Shown one piece after another: positions 44,198-54,483 of a stretch of 64,000 bases of DNA. Below the pieces are notes generated by a model. It did no database searches, was not told the DNA's origin, and worked only from the letters and a program-made list of their open reading frames with translations. Numbering within the stretch: position 1 is the stretch's first letter; each line of letters opens with the position of its first letter. Made by a program: the position numbers and the translations under genes. The stretch comes from Sphaerosporella brunnea (lineage: Eukaryota; Ascomycota; Pezizomycetes; Pezizales; Pyronemataceae): contig VXIS01000097.1 of assembly GCA_008704415.1 (NCBI GenBank), forward strand, positions 62,001 to 126,000, in the 5' to 3' direction.

Positions 44198-46589
44198 TGG
44201 AGCTTGAGTCGGCTGTGTTATGAAAATTGCTGATCGCTTTTTTGTGATGAATTTGCGAATTGGCATTAAAAATGTTAAAAAACTACAGTACGAGGGATTC
44301 CCATGTGGTCACCCACCATAGTACTAACCTCGCGATACACTGCTTAACAAGGGCTGAGCGGACGGGAAGCCGTGCTTTCAGTGTTCTATGACCGTAGCTG
44401 TATGAATGGAATTATTGATAGGTTCGAGCTGGACCTCCCCAGTGCCAGGCCTGAGCCGTGGCGAAGCTTCTCGTTCTCCAGGACCATGGAGGTCTTGAAG
44501 GTGTCAAGTTGGCGAGTGACGCTCCGCGCGCCTTTCCATGTTTCAGCTTCCTACCGCAAAATCTGCTGAAATAGATTAACTACCCCAACTACCCCTCACA
44601 AGAACTGCGTTGCTGTTTAATGCCGGTTTCTTGCGCACCCGATTCTAAGGTGCATGCAGCACTGGCTAAGCACAACTGGTACAGCCTTTGAGCTCTCCTG
44701 GAGCGTCCACTGCGGCAAACTAGGTGCAAGACGGCACAATATCGATATTTGGAGGCAGAAAACGGGCGGGGAATTGGACATACCCGCAACCCACAACTGG
44801 TACTGGACAGACCTACGATTACGTCATTTTTTGTACGGAGAATCTGTTCGAAATCAAAGGGCTTGCGCACGTGTTTTTCACACTCTGGCCGGCACCTAAT
44901 CTCCAAATATTTGGGGATTTCTTTCGGAAATTGCGAGATCAATACCACACATTTCGGCCAGCGTGTCTGTACTGTTGAGTTTTGAAACTCTTCTCTACTT
45001 CAAGTTTGTCAGAGTAGGTTACCGTTGGTTGGCAGCAACCGCCGCAGTACGTCGCTAACGCATAATAATAGATAGACCATTTCCCCAACGGCCGAAAAAA
45101 GATTCTGTATTCCAAGAAGCCGGAACTCCCGGACAAACATGATCATGAGTACCTTTGCGCCACTGACAGCCCTCCACCACCCACCGAGCCAGACCGGATG
45201 AAGCACTTCTTCGATGACCCCACTTGTGTCGATCATACAGACGAATATATTCAGCGAATCCCGAAGCGCGTCTTGGGACTAATCCCCAATAAGAAACCGA
45301 TAGTGTGGGGACCAGAGGCAGTCTGTGGCGATGATTGCCATTGTATGGGTTCTAATCGCAGGGGTCTGCGCGACTTTCATGTGGCGGTGGTTGAAACAAC
45401 ATCCAGGCGATCTTGGAAGGTGCTGGACCGCCGGCCGTGATAGTTAGTTGGTTAGCAGTGGGGCTTGTGTTTCTGCAGATTCACAGAAGCAAAGAAGAAT
45501 CTATTCTTAAGCATCATTCCGAGCTCAAGTACCCAAGTATGAAAAGTTCAGAAATTGCTCCTAACTTGAAAGTGTTGCAGCAATGTCACTAGTGAAGAGG
45601 TGTTTCTCATAGGGGGGGGGGGGGGTTACAATCGTACCGGGTTTCTTAAGGTCCCTGCCTACTTCAGATGCGTTTTTTTGGACATACCGGGGGCAGGAAG
45701 TCATGACTATGACCGATGTGCACGAGTGACTTTATATGATCAAACCCTCTGGAGAACGAAGCAGCCGTTCCGAGGCCTCTGTAATAAGCCATGAACCATT
45801 CCTAAGCCACGTTGTCACCTCTGATCCCACATCGGCAGTCTTTCCCAACGGCCTAGGCCCTGTGGTGCAGTCATCACCGAATGCATCTCATAGTGTCTGC
45901 CAGACTTAGAAAACTCAATTAGTCCCCGTCGCGGTTGGCCCGTTTTCGCCGGTAGGCAGAGGTAACCATAGTATAGGGCCGTGTTAACGTTCGGCATTGG
46001 CTCGAAGCGCTGAATTTACCACAGGAAGGCTTCCGATCGTTCTTTAGAGGCCGTATGGAATAAGTTTGAGCAAAATTTTGGAATAGAACGGCGGTTCTAT
46101 ACCTTTTGGAAAGGCCCTCTATTCTATAGGAAATTCTATTGGAAGTCTATAGAAAGCGACTAGAATGGACTCCAGAAGGGCCTGATTGTCAGATGCGCTA
46201 GCAACTTTCGGCACGATGGATGTTGTTTTACACCTCACCCTTTAAAAGGGAATACCTATCTCGATGAATAACTGTGCCCACAGCTTCGATGAGCGAGGTA
46301 GTTGCTTCACAATGCCATCGGTTCACCTTGCTCACTCGTTCCTCTTTCGGATTCTCCAAGCGTGAACTGCCTCGATTACTAGCAACAACAAACATTTGCC
46401 AACAGTTATACTGCCCAGAAACAACATAATCCATCCGTCCCGGAGAAAAAGCGCACTGACAAGAACTGATCTCCAGACTTTTCCTCCGAAATACTAGCCC
46501 ACAGCAAAATAACCTTCATAAGCTTCAATAAAAGAGTGTACCAAACCCCCCATACTCTCCATACTCAGCCCGTTCGTTCGTCCACCCGA
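44198..46589. other. Region with one possible exon, otherwise empty
   Basis: Apart from the frame at 45072-45440 described separately, several stop-free pieces between 44640 and 44980 on the plus strand (for example around FDYVIF-like DYVIFCTENLFEIKGL) look coding but could not be joined into a gene. A run of 15 G lies at 45611-45625. A hairpin-rich stretch of GGAATAG-type repeats lies near 46060-46160. Confidence 0.3.
45072..45440 (+). CDS. Possible last exon of an unknown Cys-containing protein
   Basis: After a plausible splice acceptor (AATAG at 45067-45071) the frame stays open for 122 codons to TGA at 45438. It has coherent composition (KKILYSKKPELPDKHDHEYL, PKRVLGLIPNKKPIVWGPEAV) and a CGDDCHC cluster. 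No family was recognised, and upstream exons could not be joined reliably, so this may be an exon of a small gene or a relic. Confidence 0.35.
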   Translation: MDHFPNGRKKILYSKKPELPDKHDHEYLCATDSPPPPTEPDRMKHFFDDPTCVDHTDEYIQRIPKRVLGLIPNKKPIVWGPEAVCGDDCHCMGSNRRGLRDFHVAVVETTSRRSWKVLDRRP

Positions 46590-47807
46590 CTAGGCCTCGT
46601 TTGAGCCTGGCAAAACGGCCTGACCAGCCTTGTTGACAGTGACTACTTTATCGTTGACACCCACGAAAACGTATGTTCCATTCACCATATTAAAGATGTA
46701 GTAAGGCTCATCGAACGGCTTGCCGCCTGGTCCAAGTGGGTGACGTAAGGTGCAGTTCCAAAATGGACCCGTGTGGCCTGCCTTGTACATGAGCATGGCG
46801 GCCTCGACGATATCCATCTTCACTGGCCACGGGATTATCACATCCCCACCCCAGGACGACGCGATGAACTGCGGCTGAGCCCAGGTGCCCCAGCCAGTAG
46901 AGCGGATGATCCAAGTGCCACCCTTGCTCCCCGCTCGGAAGATAACTTTGAGCAGCGAGAGAGCCATAGGGTTGGTGGCTGGGATGTGGATGCCTGGCGG
47001 CAGCGTCGCTTGGACTTCGTAGAGCTTGGCCTCGGGATCCTTGGCCTTGATCAGGTTGACAGCGGTGTTGACAAAGCCGATGAAGCTCAGGATTTCTGAG
47101 GAATCGACTCTCGCAGCCGCATCAAGGACGATGATACGGACATCGTAAGTCTTTGTCATATGAAAAGGTGCAATGCCGCCCTCCCTGGTCACAATCACTT
47201 GCGTGTCGCCGGTCTGCAGTGAGTTGAAGGTCCAGACAATGTTTTTGTCGTCGATGCCGGCGTCGACAAGCGTCAAGTACTGCGGATCGAAGGAAATATT
47301 GACCTTGCCAAACTTGGGGACTTCGGCTGCCTCCGTGATATCGAAAGGCAGCTTGAACAATACAGTCATATCGGTCTCGTTCGTAATCACATTCTGCTGG
47401 GAAGTTGGGTCTTTGCTGACAGGAGTGGCAGGAGCCGGCTCTTCGTCTGCAAGAGGGGTAGGAGCTGGTTCGTCGGCGGCACCAAGACGACCGAGCCAGT
47501 GAATGGGGACGGCTTTGCCCTTGGGGTAGTTTGCAGTGACGATGATAACTTCCCCACTGGGAAGTTCTTTGGATGGAAGCGTAATGGAGAAGGATTGTTC
47601 GTGGGTGTACGGGGCGGTGCCTGGACCGATAGGGCCGGTCCATCCTTGCAGTGAGAACTTTAGACCCCCCATCCAGCTGAGGCGTTCGAATTGGATGTTG
47701 TAGGTGTATTTCTGTACCTCGCCCTCCGCAACGAGGATGAGCTTTCGAGTTTTTGGGTTGTAAGTTGCTGCCAACTTGTCGGCGGGAACGAGGCCTTTGA
47801 AACCCAT
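46590..47807 (-). CDS. Hypothetical protein, 405 residues
   Basis: A single intronless frame with ATG at 47807. There is no signal peptide and no membrane segment. Residues 1-105 look like one beta-rich domain (GFKGLVPADKLAATYNPKTR, GWTGPIGPGTAPYTHEQSF). A Pro/Ala/Glu linker at about 110-130 follows. Residues 140-405 form a second region with alternating hydrophobic residues and Trp-rich stretches (WIIRSTGWGTWAQP, SSWGGDVIIPWPVK). The frame is long, has no internal stop and balanced codon use, so I accept it as a gene. I do not recognise the family. Five CAGCTG motifs lie 380-560 bp upstream. Confidence 0.65.
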   Translation of the reverse strand: MGFKGLVPADKLAATYNPKTRKLILVAEGEVQKYTYNIQFERLSWMGGLKFSLQGWTGPIGPGTAPYTHEQSFSITLPSKELPSGEVIIVTANYPKGKAVPIHWLGRLGAADEPAPTPLADEEPAPATPVSKDPTSQQNVITNETDMTVLFKLPFDITEAAEVPKFGKVNISFDPQYLTLVDAGIDDKNIVWTFNSLQTGDTQVIVTREGGIAPFHMTKTYDVRIIVLDAAARVDSSEILSFIGFVNTAVNLIKAKDPEAKLYEVQATLPPGIHIPATNPMALSLLKVIFRAGSKGGTWIIRSTGWGTWAQPQFIASSWGGDVIIPWPVKMDIVEAAMLMYKAGHTGPFWNCTLRHPLGPGGKPFDEPYYIFNMVNGTYVFVGVNDKVVTVNKAGQAVLPGSNEA

Positions 47808-48183
47808 TGCGGTGCTTGTTTGATGGTGTGAAAGTGAAGAAGTGAAAACTTATGAGGTCTCGAAGCTGGGAAAGAGTTTGGGAAAGTGGAGTGGAGCTGA
47901 TTCTGTGGTTGGGCACGGTGTTCGCTGTGGGAGGCTTTCATGGATTATATAGGAATATTTCAAAAGGATGGTTCACCAACCTGCTCGCGCTCCTCACAAC
48001 TGCCAATAATCATCAGCTCTTCGCAACCCCTCCCATGACGCTTTTTGTTGGACTAGGTGCTGTTTACCGGTGGCCACAAGTTTGCAATCGCCGCCCTCCG
48101 GACGGCTGTGTGCTCGCGCATATTCTCCACAGCGTTGAGCTGTTCATCTTCGCTGAAAGATGGCGTCCTCCTCCCACATCATT
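47808..48183. other. Upstream region of the hypothetical gene
   Basis: No further gene recognised. The region leads into the CAGCTG cluster. Confidence 0.4.
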
Positions 48184-48368
48184 CAGCTGACCTTCTTCCA
48201 GCTGAAGGTCAGCTTCAGCTGAGGAGATCCACTATGTTCTGCTATATTCGACACTGCTCGGAAGAGGGTAATCGGCTTCGGAGTTATGGGCATACGTACG
48301 CAACATTCTCAAGCTTCCGGAATGGGCTGCATATACATAACCGCTCCAGCTGAATGGACCGTCAGCTG
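48184..48368. promoter_or_regulatory. Cluster of five CAGCTG motifs with a hairpin
   Basis: CAGCTG occurs at 48184, 48199, 48216, 48347 and 48363. AGCTGACCTTC (48185-48195) is the exact reverse complement of GAAGGTCAGCT (48204-48214), so the first part can also form a hairpin. CAGCTG is an E-box type site for bHLH factors. The density is much higher than chance, but no factor is known. Confidence 0.3.
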
Positions 48369-48813
48369 AACGCGAACTTTGTGTGTTACGGTCACCTCGT
48401 CTACCGAAAAACCTCAGCCCTACAGTTATCCATGTGGGCGTTCAATATGCCATGCGCCTGACAGAATCCGGCATTTTTGTTGGGAGGCTGCATATGCCGG
48501 CCCGCGCGGGAACGACCGAACGCCCGAGCTGGAGTTCCCAACACCTCTGTCTCAGATGATGATAACTCCAGAAAATAAAGCTGATCGAATCCTCCATGGC
48601 GTGTTTTTACTCCAATCCTTGCTTCCCAGCCATGAAACCTGCTCACAGCCTTTTCGCGCTCCCCGCACCGCTACGCATCCAACCAGAACCTGCGGGGAAA
48701 ACAGACTTCTCGGCGCCAAGAATCGCGCCCGACAAGTCTCCGCAGCGTAATCGAATCAGACAGCGCTGGTTGTTGCGTGTATCGTCAATAAACATGTCCA
48801 TCGCTGCATCGGC

Positions 48814-49032
48814 CTAGAATAAGCACCCGCCGCAGGTGCTTGAGGGATTTAATATTATATTCAGGTGATGGCCGCCGGAATCTTCCCACAACCTCGAGGC
48901 ACTCGCACACCCAGTTGTACCATTTCCCTCCGTGACAACCTCGTCCCGCGAGACGATCACCATGAAACCCCTCAATCGTGCCATCTGTGAAAAGGTTGAC
49001 TTGCCGCTTCCTTGTGCGCCGATCAAGCTAGA
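48814..49032 (-). pseudogene. P-loop kinase-like fragment
   Basis: A short minus-strand frame with a clear Walker A (LIGAQGSGKSTFSQ) followed by GFMVIVSRDEVV, similar in order to P-loop kinase domains of polynucleotide-kinase type (GxxGSGKST ... NRD). A possible acceptor (CTCTAG) precedes it at about 49033. After about 70 residues it ends without the rest of the domain. Likely a relic or a single exon of a lost gene. Confidence 0.4.
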
Positions 49033-49777
49033 GTTATGAAATCCCCACTGGGTTGCGGGGACAGGTCCGTCCGCAGGTTCATCAACATAATCACCGTTTT
49101 CACACCACGGTTCACTCTGTTCATAGCTCGCGCCAGTGAAACATATATCTGTTTCTCTGTCTCAATGCTACCGAGCCTCATATTCCGCCCCTGTCGTTTT
49201 GGTGCCGCTCTATACTCTGGCAGTGAAAACCCAAACAATCCGCTATAACATGCCAGCCTCAAGGAGCACTGAAAAGGAAACATGTGTGTTCTATAGCAAC
49301 AATATTCCTATTATATGAAACCAATGGATAGAACCAAAGGTGGTGATGGAGCTGAAAAAGATGTCCTCCTCTCCAGGTTACGTAATCCTCGTGCTGTCCC
49401 CGCAGTGGCGAAAGCAGCAACGTCAAAACAAATGTATGTACATGCAATTCAACGTTTCTATTAGCCCGCAATAGAGCGTTCACTGCATTAGTGGACGATT
49501 CAGTCGAGCTTGAATTAGGTTCGATGGCATCGGCAGTCAGCTGAACGACCTGCACCCCGTACTGCAAAAGAAGGTGACGGGGGTCTTTCTAACAAGCTTT
49601 ATCTCTGCGACGAGTAGGCTTTGATCGCCACATCTCCGAGTTGCTTTTTTCTGCGGCATCTACTGGTGGTGTTACATCTGTTTTAAGGGGCGAGGCGCAT
49701 GACTAGTAGTCAGCCCGGCTATGGCTTCACCTTAATCAGCTGTTTCATCAGCCGCAGCCTGATTGCACGTGATGTTA
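49033..49777. other. Intergenic region, no gene recognised
   Basis: No frame with domain or splice support was found here. Confidence 0.4.
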
Positions 49778-49788
49778 CGGATTGGGTT

Positions 49789-50569
49789 TTTTGTTTTAAT
49801 CATAATGTATTCGACCGCTTGCAGCCATGACATAAAGAAGAAGCTACATGCTACCCCTAGGCTCAAGTCCTACTCTGGGGCTGAAACTTCTAAGGAAAGA
49901 AAACAAAGGGAAGAAAACTATATAGACCTTCGTACTAAGGAAATTCATGTGAGTAAACATATGAAAAGGTATTGCATGTCATGAAGCGTTCTTGGACCTA
50001 GCCCGGCCACATCCCCACTTTTGTGCTGCTCAAGAAAACCATCACCGCTTCTGTACAGCGTTCATCTGACAACAGGGCCTTAACCGACGTGTTGGTCTTT
50101 TTCCTCGCCGATCCTTCTGCCCCCTCTTTTCCTTTGTCTTTTTCTTGCTTCCCCTTTCTTGTAGCCCCAGCCACCGCCTTCCATAGCGCCGCCTGCTCCT
50201 TCTTCCATCGAGCGTAGGATTTGAGCAGGTGATCTGCTGTTTGGACTGGTCTACCTGTGCAAAACCAGCACTTGTCGTCGTCCCGGCGGCCTGTCCGGTG
50301 CAGGTATGGTGCTACCGGTGCTTCTCCCAGCCTGAGCTGGAAGAAACGTGACGCCAGGGCTTTGTGGCATTTAAAGGCCGTGGGGTCGGGCTTCTTCCGT
50401 CCTCCCGGTCTTTCGTCTTGGCCTTTACGACTTCTCAACTAAGGTAGGCGAATGTCATGGTCCAGATCACGGCTTCGCTCGCCCTATCTAGGCTACTTTC
50501 GGCCGCCTCTTTGGCGAGTTGGTCGGCTTGCTCATTGCCTGTGATGTCGGCGTGTCCGGGCACCCATTG
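49789..50569 (-). mobile_element. 5'-truncated Tad-like LINE, 3' end (copy D)
   Basis: A 781-bp minus-strand copy with 11-bp target duplications CGGATTGGGTT at 49778-49788 and 50570-50580. It encodes the end of the LINE ORF2: RNase H end (PGHADITGNEQADQLAKEAA), then KALASRFFQLRLGEAPVAPY, the knuckle CWFCTGRPVQTADHLLKSY and LWKAVAGA. The 3' UTR shares the LINE tail motif in a diverged form (GACCGCTTGCAGCCATGACAT). About 146 residues up to 50438 remain open. Confidence 0.85.
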
Positions 50570-50580
50570 CGGATTGGGTT

Positions 50581-51112
50581 GTCAATGAGCAGCTTTTGGG
50601 CCGGACGAAAGTCTGGTTGAATTCGCCACATGGAGAATTAGTTTATCTTAATTTTCCTGGGTACCGAATGATCAAATAATAAACACCAAGGCTGGCATGC
50701 TGGAATCAGTACCCGAGTCGGTTGGCATGGCTACTCCAAGGCGTTCGGGCTGACAGTCTTGGCTTCCATGAGTGACTTATTATGATGCGTTACCGAATAG
50801 TAGAAACTTCGAGCAATAAAACTTGACTTGTTGTAGATTTGCTGTTACAAAATCTCAGGGTGAGTAGAGGAAAGTGATATTTGAGTTGTTCGGCACTTTC
50901 TAACTAACCCTGGCCTTCTGGAAGTACGAAACCTGCCATCCTTCCGTCCCTTCAAGTTACCAAGCGATCTTCAAAGTGGCCCGACCCAGACTGCTCGAGG
51001 GCCGGTCCATAGGTGGCGCTTGGTACATTCAGCCAGGCTGGCAGTACATAGGGTCGCTGCAATGGCTGAACATGAGTCACATGGCTCAAACAAAAAAAAA
51101 ACATTCTATCAG
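50581..51112. other. Intergenic region, no gene recognised
   Basis: Nothing supported here. Confidence 0.4.
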
Positions 51113-51704
51113 TCACGCCACACCTCCCCTGGGCCAGGATACCACGTGGGCACGCCCTCATCCAAGATGTAATTGTACAGCGGCCCAATATGCTGCGCGT
51201 TTGCCTTCATCCAGCCCGGGTACGACGGCGGATCGTAGCCGACCTTTGGGTCATGGAGCGCGTCGACGACGATAACGTATTCCCTGTTGTCCGTGAACTT
51301 GTGGCCCGGCTGGCCTGGAAGCGCAATGGCCAGAACCGAGTCGACCGAGGCCGCGTCGGCGAGGATGCACGCTTCAGTCGCCTTCGCACAGGCCCTGGTC
51401 TTCGATCCATGAACGAAAGTGTCTGCACCCAGTGTAAGCTAGCACGGAAGGGTGGGGGTAGGTACTTAAACACATACTTCCTAACGACAGCAATGCTGGC
51501 CCCGTCGAAGGCTTCCCTATCGTCCATAACGATCCAATGCAGCATCTCGACCACTTCCTCGTCGGTCTCATACTCGACAAATGCCTGTAGCGCGTCGAGA
51601 AATAGCCGCAATTTCTCGTCGTCGTAGGTAATGCGATACACCACGTAGCCCCACTCTTCTTGGCCGTGTTTGGAGAGCTACCGAAGGAATTCTTCACCGG
51701 GCAT
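51113..51704 (-). pseudogene. Unknown fungal gene with one frameshift and one stop
   Basis: From ATG 51704 the frame reads MPGEEFLR, then TAG (51680-51678), then continues as LSKHGQEEWGYVVYRITYDD and on through ALDG-like DREAFDGASIAVVRK. A 55-bp intron (51477-51423, GTATGT...CAG) joins to HFRSWIEDQGLCEGD. One extra base at 51376 then shifts the frame; ignoring it, the chain continues EACILADAASVDSVLAIALP and ends at 51113 with PGPGEVWRD. The order (W-GYVVYR, DG--VR-HFR-W, C-V-D, Y-GWM) resembles a common but unnamed fungal protein family. The TAG could be a former CAG. With two lesions it is probably dead, unless the assembly has errors. Confidence 0.6.
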
Positions 51705-52066
51705 GACGAGAGGCTGCGCGAGAAAGTTGGCGACGACGGAAGTGTGGCGAGAATGGTACTTGTAAAACGGAGGGTAGCAGTGACATGGGAGGGGGAATAT
51801 ACGGTAATAATAAGATACCAACTGAGACAGCAAGTACGTATGCGGCATTTTTTCGCGTCAGGCGGCAAAATGCAGCTTGTCCTCCGGTGACTAAGCCGGC
51901 TATTTTTTCGCCAAAATGGACACAGTTGTCAGACTGTACGACTTCCGGTTCCAGACAAGGGTCATCGCTGGTTGTGGTGGGTGTTGCCGATACTGTAATT
52001 TTTTTGCCCTCGATTGCCGGCCCCGTAAATGGAGTGTTGAGTTAAACTTGACTGTAGGTGACGACA
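51705..52066. other. Intergenic region, no gene recognised
   Basis: No supported feature. Confidence 0.4.
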
Positions 52067-52299
52067 TATGGTGCAAGCGGCCTTAAACCGACCCGTCGGC
52101 GGTGGTGGAGACGGCAACGACTGTTTATAATAAACTGATCACCACGTGAGAACTCTGGGGAAACAGCCCTCCCGTCCCCTAAATAAGATGCGCTCTGTAA
52201 GACTGAGGCGCTGGCTTCCACCAGTCGCGCAATCTTGTGATGTTGTTGAAGTCGGGGAAACTTTGAGCGACGGGTCGGTTTAAGGCCGCTTGCACCATA
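52067..52299. mobile_element. TA-flanked inverted-repeat element (MITE-like), 233 bp
   Basis: Positions 52067-52098 and 52268-52299 are perfect 32-bp inverted repeats, starting TATGGTGCAAGCGGCC. If the outermost TA on each side is the target duplication, the element is 229 bp with 30-bp terminal repeats. No transposase frame. A minus-strand open frame crossing it (52042-52710) has no known domain and is probably accidental. Confidence 0.55.
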
Positions 52300-52921
52300 G
52301 TAGCAATTCTCCGACGACAGACTCGGGTTCCATTCGAGCAACTGGCGAGTGTGATGCCGTAGTAGCCCGTGATAAAAGTGCAAGGTTGAGCGTTGTGTCG
52401 TTCCAAGTGGAGCGGTAGAAGAGACCGTCCCCAATGCTGTCGGCTTCGACGGCGCGATCGAAGTGGTGGTTGTGTTGGGCCGGGTATGGAGGGCGAAGGG
52501 GAGGCACAACTCACCTCGTCGGCCTTTTAAGATCTGGCCAGATTTGTCAATAGCGGGCCGGTCGGGCTGTGGAAAAAAGACATAATGCTTCTCGGCTTCT
52601 AGCAGACAACAAACAACACAACAATCTGTACGGTATAATAGCAAACACCAAACGGGGCGCTTAGGCACTGTACAATGTACATCAAGAATTCTAATTCTCA
52701 GCGCTGTCACCGGTTTCGCTGAAAGATAGTCATGTAGGATGCTTTCCCTTCCAATGCGTGGTCTAGGAGGACCAATGCCAGAGGATGGGGTGCTGGAGAT
52801 ACACTATGTATCACGGCACTGCGGTAGTTATGCGGCAAGAAGGAGATGTTCTTCCGCCTTACTGCCTGCCTTTTGTCCAAGCTTTTGCTTCTTCCTGAAC
52901 CCAGTCGACTCTCATCACCCA

Positions 52922-53020
52922 AGTGTTCTCAACAGCTAGCCCGCCCGGCCGGCTGCGTTGGACGTATGTGGGCTGATCAAAAAGCCCGCCCGGCTTTTTG
53001 GGCTGGGTACTGAAAACACT
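52922..53020. repeat. Short GC-rich element with AGTGTTCTCA-type ends
   Basis: 99 bp. Starts AGTGTTCTCAACAGCTAGCCC and ends with the reverse complement of AGTGTTTTCAGTACCCAGCCC. Nearly the same interior (CGCCCGGCCGGCTGCGTTGG ... GGGCTGATCAAAAAGCCCGCC) recurs at 53986. Confidence 0.6.
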
Positions 53021-53131
53021 GGTGTATAGACTTCGGGTGTGAAGGTGCGGCTTGGGTAGGTGAAGGTGAAAAAGGCTTAAGTAGGTCAAGGTGTGCTTCA
53101 TATACTCCCGTACTTCTTTCCAAATACCAAA

Positions 53132-53219
53132 AAGCCCCCCGTGGCCCAGTGGTACAGACTGCTGGGAGGAATCGGCACCCCTTCACAACTGGGGTGCACC
53201 GGTTCGATTCCTGGGGCTT
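53132..53219 (+). other. tRNA-like locus with Pol III A and B boxes
   Basis: A box TGGCCCAGTGG at 53142-53152 and a perfect B box GGTTCGATTCC at 53201-53211, with 7-bp complementary ends AAGCCCC (53132) and GGGGCTT (53213). An inner hairpin GCACCCC / GGGGTGC sits just before the B box, and a second hairpin (GCCCCC / GGGGGC) follows at about 53226-53252. The end stem does not line up with the standard spacing to the A box, and no normal anticodon arm was found, so this is more likely a tRNA-derived SINE head or tRNA relic than a working tRNA. A T run that could stop Pol III lies at about 53305-53328. Confidence 0.4.
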
Positions 53220-53328
53220 CCTCGCTGCCCCCTTCACGGCTGGGGGCGGAAGGTTTTGTTTGCGATTTTTTGAGCCCCCCTCCCCCACCCCACCCACCTT
53301 CATGTTTTTTTTTTTTTTTTTTTTTTTC

Positions 53329-53985
53329 TGGAGGCGTCAGTCGTCAAGATCTTTTTTTCTTAACCATTCTTTGGGCAGATAGGCAGATTGTCTCCATAAA
53401 CGCCTAGAGTTGGTGGTAGTGAGGAAGCGAGCGAGCGGATATGATGCGGCGAGTGATAGTTTGTGCCCGCATGCGCTTACTGTGCATTCAATTTATCCCT
53501 TTAGCCCTTGTAGTTGAGGCTTCCCGCCCTGGTCGGCAAAGGTTGAATATTTACCAAGGTTTAGACCGTCCATTTTGAAGACAGGCCAGTGCATAGAAAC
53601 GTTGTAGATGGACTCGCTGTCTGTTCAAATTAATATTGCATTTGTAAATTTGTGCAGGCGAGGGTCCGCTGTGCTTGCACCGGAGCAAGTCCTCAAACAA
53701 CAGCGAGAAGATGATATCACCAGCCGTGACCAGCGTGGCCACATTTGCATCTCTTGACCAAAAGTCACCCTGAAACTAATCCCATTGAGGACAGCTAGGG
53801 GCAATGAGGGTGTTTACCAAAAAGGACAGCGGCTAGAGCCTAGGTAGGTGCACCGCGAAACGTGCTTCAAGAGCAAGGTTTACGCTACTTTGAGATGGTG
53901 GAGTATATTCTTGAGGCCTGCGCTGCTGAATCCAAAGAACTACGGAGAAGGTGTCAAAAAAGATCCTTATATACCAGCGCTGGGC
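53329..53985. other. Intergenic region, no gene recognised
   Basis: No supported feature between the tRNA-like locus and the next GC-rich element. Confidence 0.35.
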
Positions 53986-54336
53986 AGTGTTCTCAACAGC
54001 CAGCCCGCCCGGCCGGCTGCGTTGGGCGGATGTGGGCTGATCAAAAAGCCCGCCTGGCTGTTTGGGCTGCAGCCCACAATGACGACAAATACGACCACCG
54101 TGATGTAAACTACTGCTATGAAATGAAAAGTACGTCAAGCTGTTCGCCGTGTAAAATCATGGCTAGGAGGAGATCACTAGATAGGAGTTTAGTATAACAT
54201 CACAGATCCTGATAAGTTTATCGACGCCGATTGAACCCACCACTCGCAGTGGCCGGTCTTCACCGCAGATCACTCAAAGCTCTGGCAGCCGGCCCGACAG
54301 CAGGCTGGGCTGTTTGGGCTGGCTACTGAGAACACT
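53986..54336. repeat. GC-rich inverted-repeat element with AGTGTTCTCA ends
   Basis: 351 bp. It starts AGTGTTCTCAACAGCCAGCCC and ends with the reverse complement of AGTGTTCTCAGTAGCCAGCCC, giving terminal inverted repeats of about 21 bp with two mismatches. No flanking duplication was seen. Its left part is nearly identical to the element at 52922-53020. Confidence 0.6.
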
Positions 54337-54483
54337 ACATCACCCTCGAGCTCCTGAGGTTGAGGCTCGCAACGTCACCGCCGAACTGGAGGAGCTCCAG
54401 CGTCGCGCATTTTCGGGTCCAAGAACCGGCGGAACTGCCACACCGTGGCCGCAAGTTAGCAGCAGAAACATCTAGGACCACTC

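Noticed and set aside
52042..52710. Minus-strand frame of 222 codons
   Set aside because: It runs through the 233-bp inverted-repeat element, has low-complexity composition and no domain or splice signals.
53132..53219. Ordinary functional tRNA gene
   Set aside because: The closing stem is two or three bases out of register with the A box, and no normal anticodon arm could be drawn.
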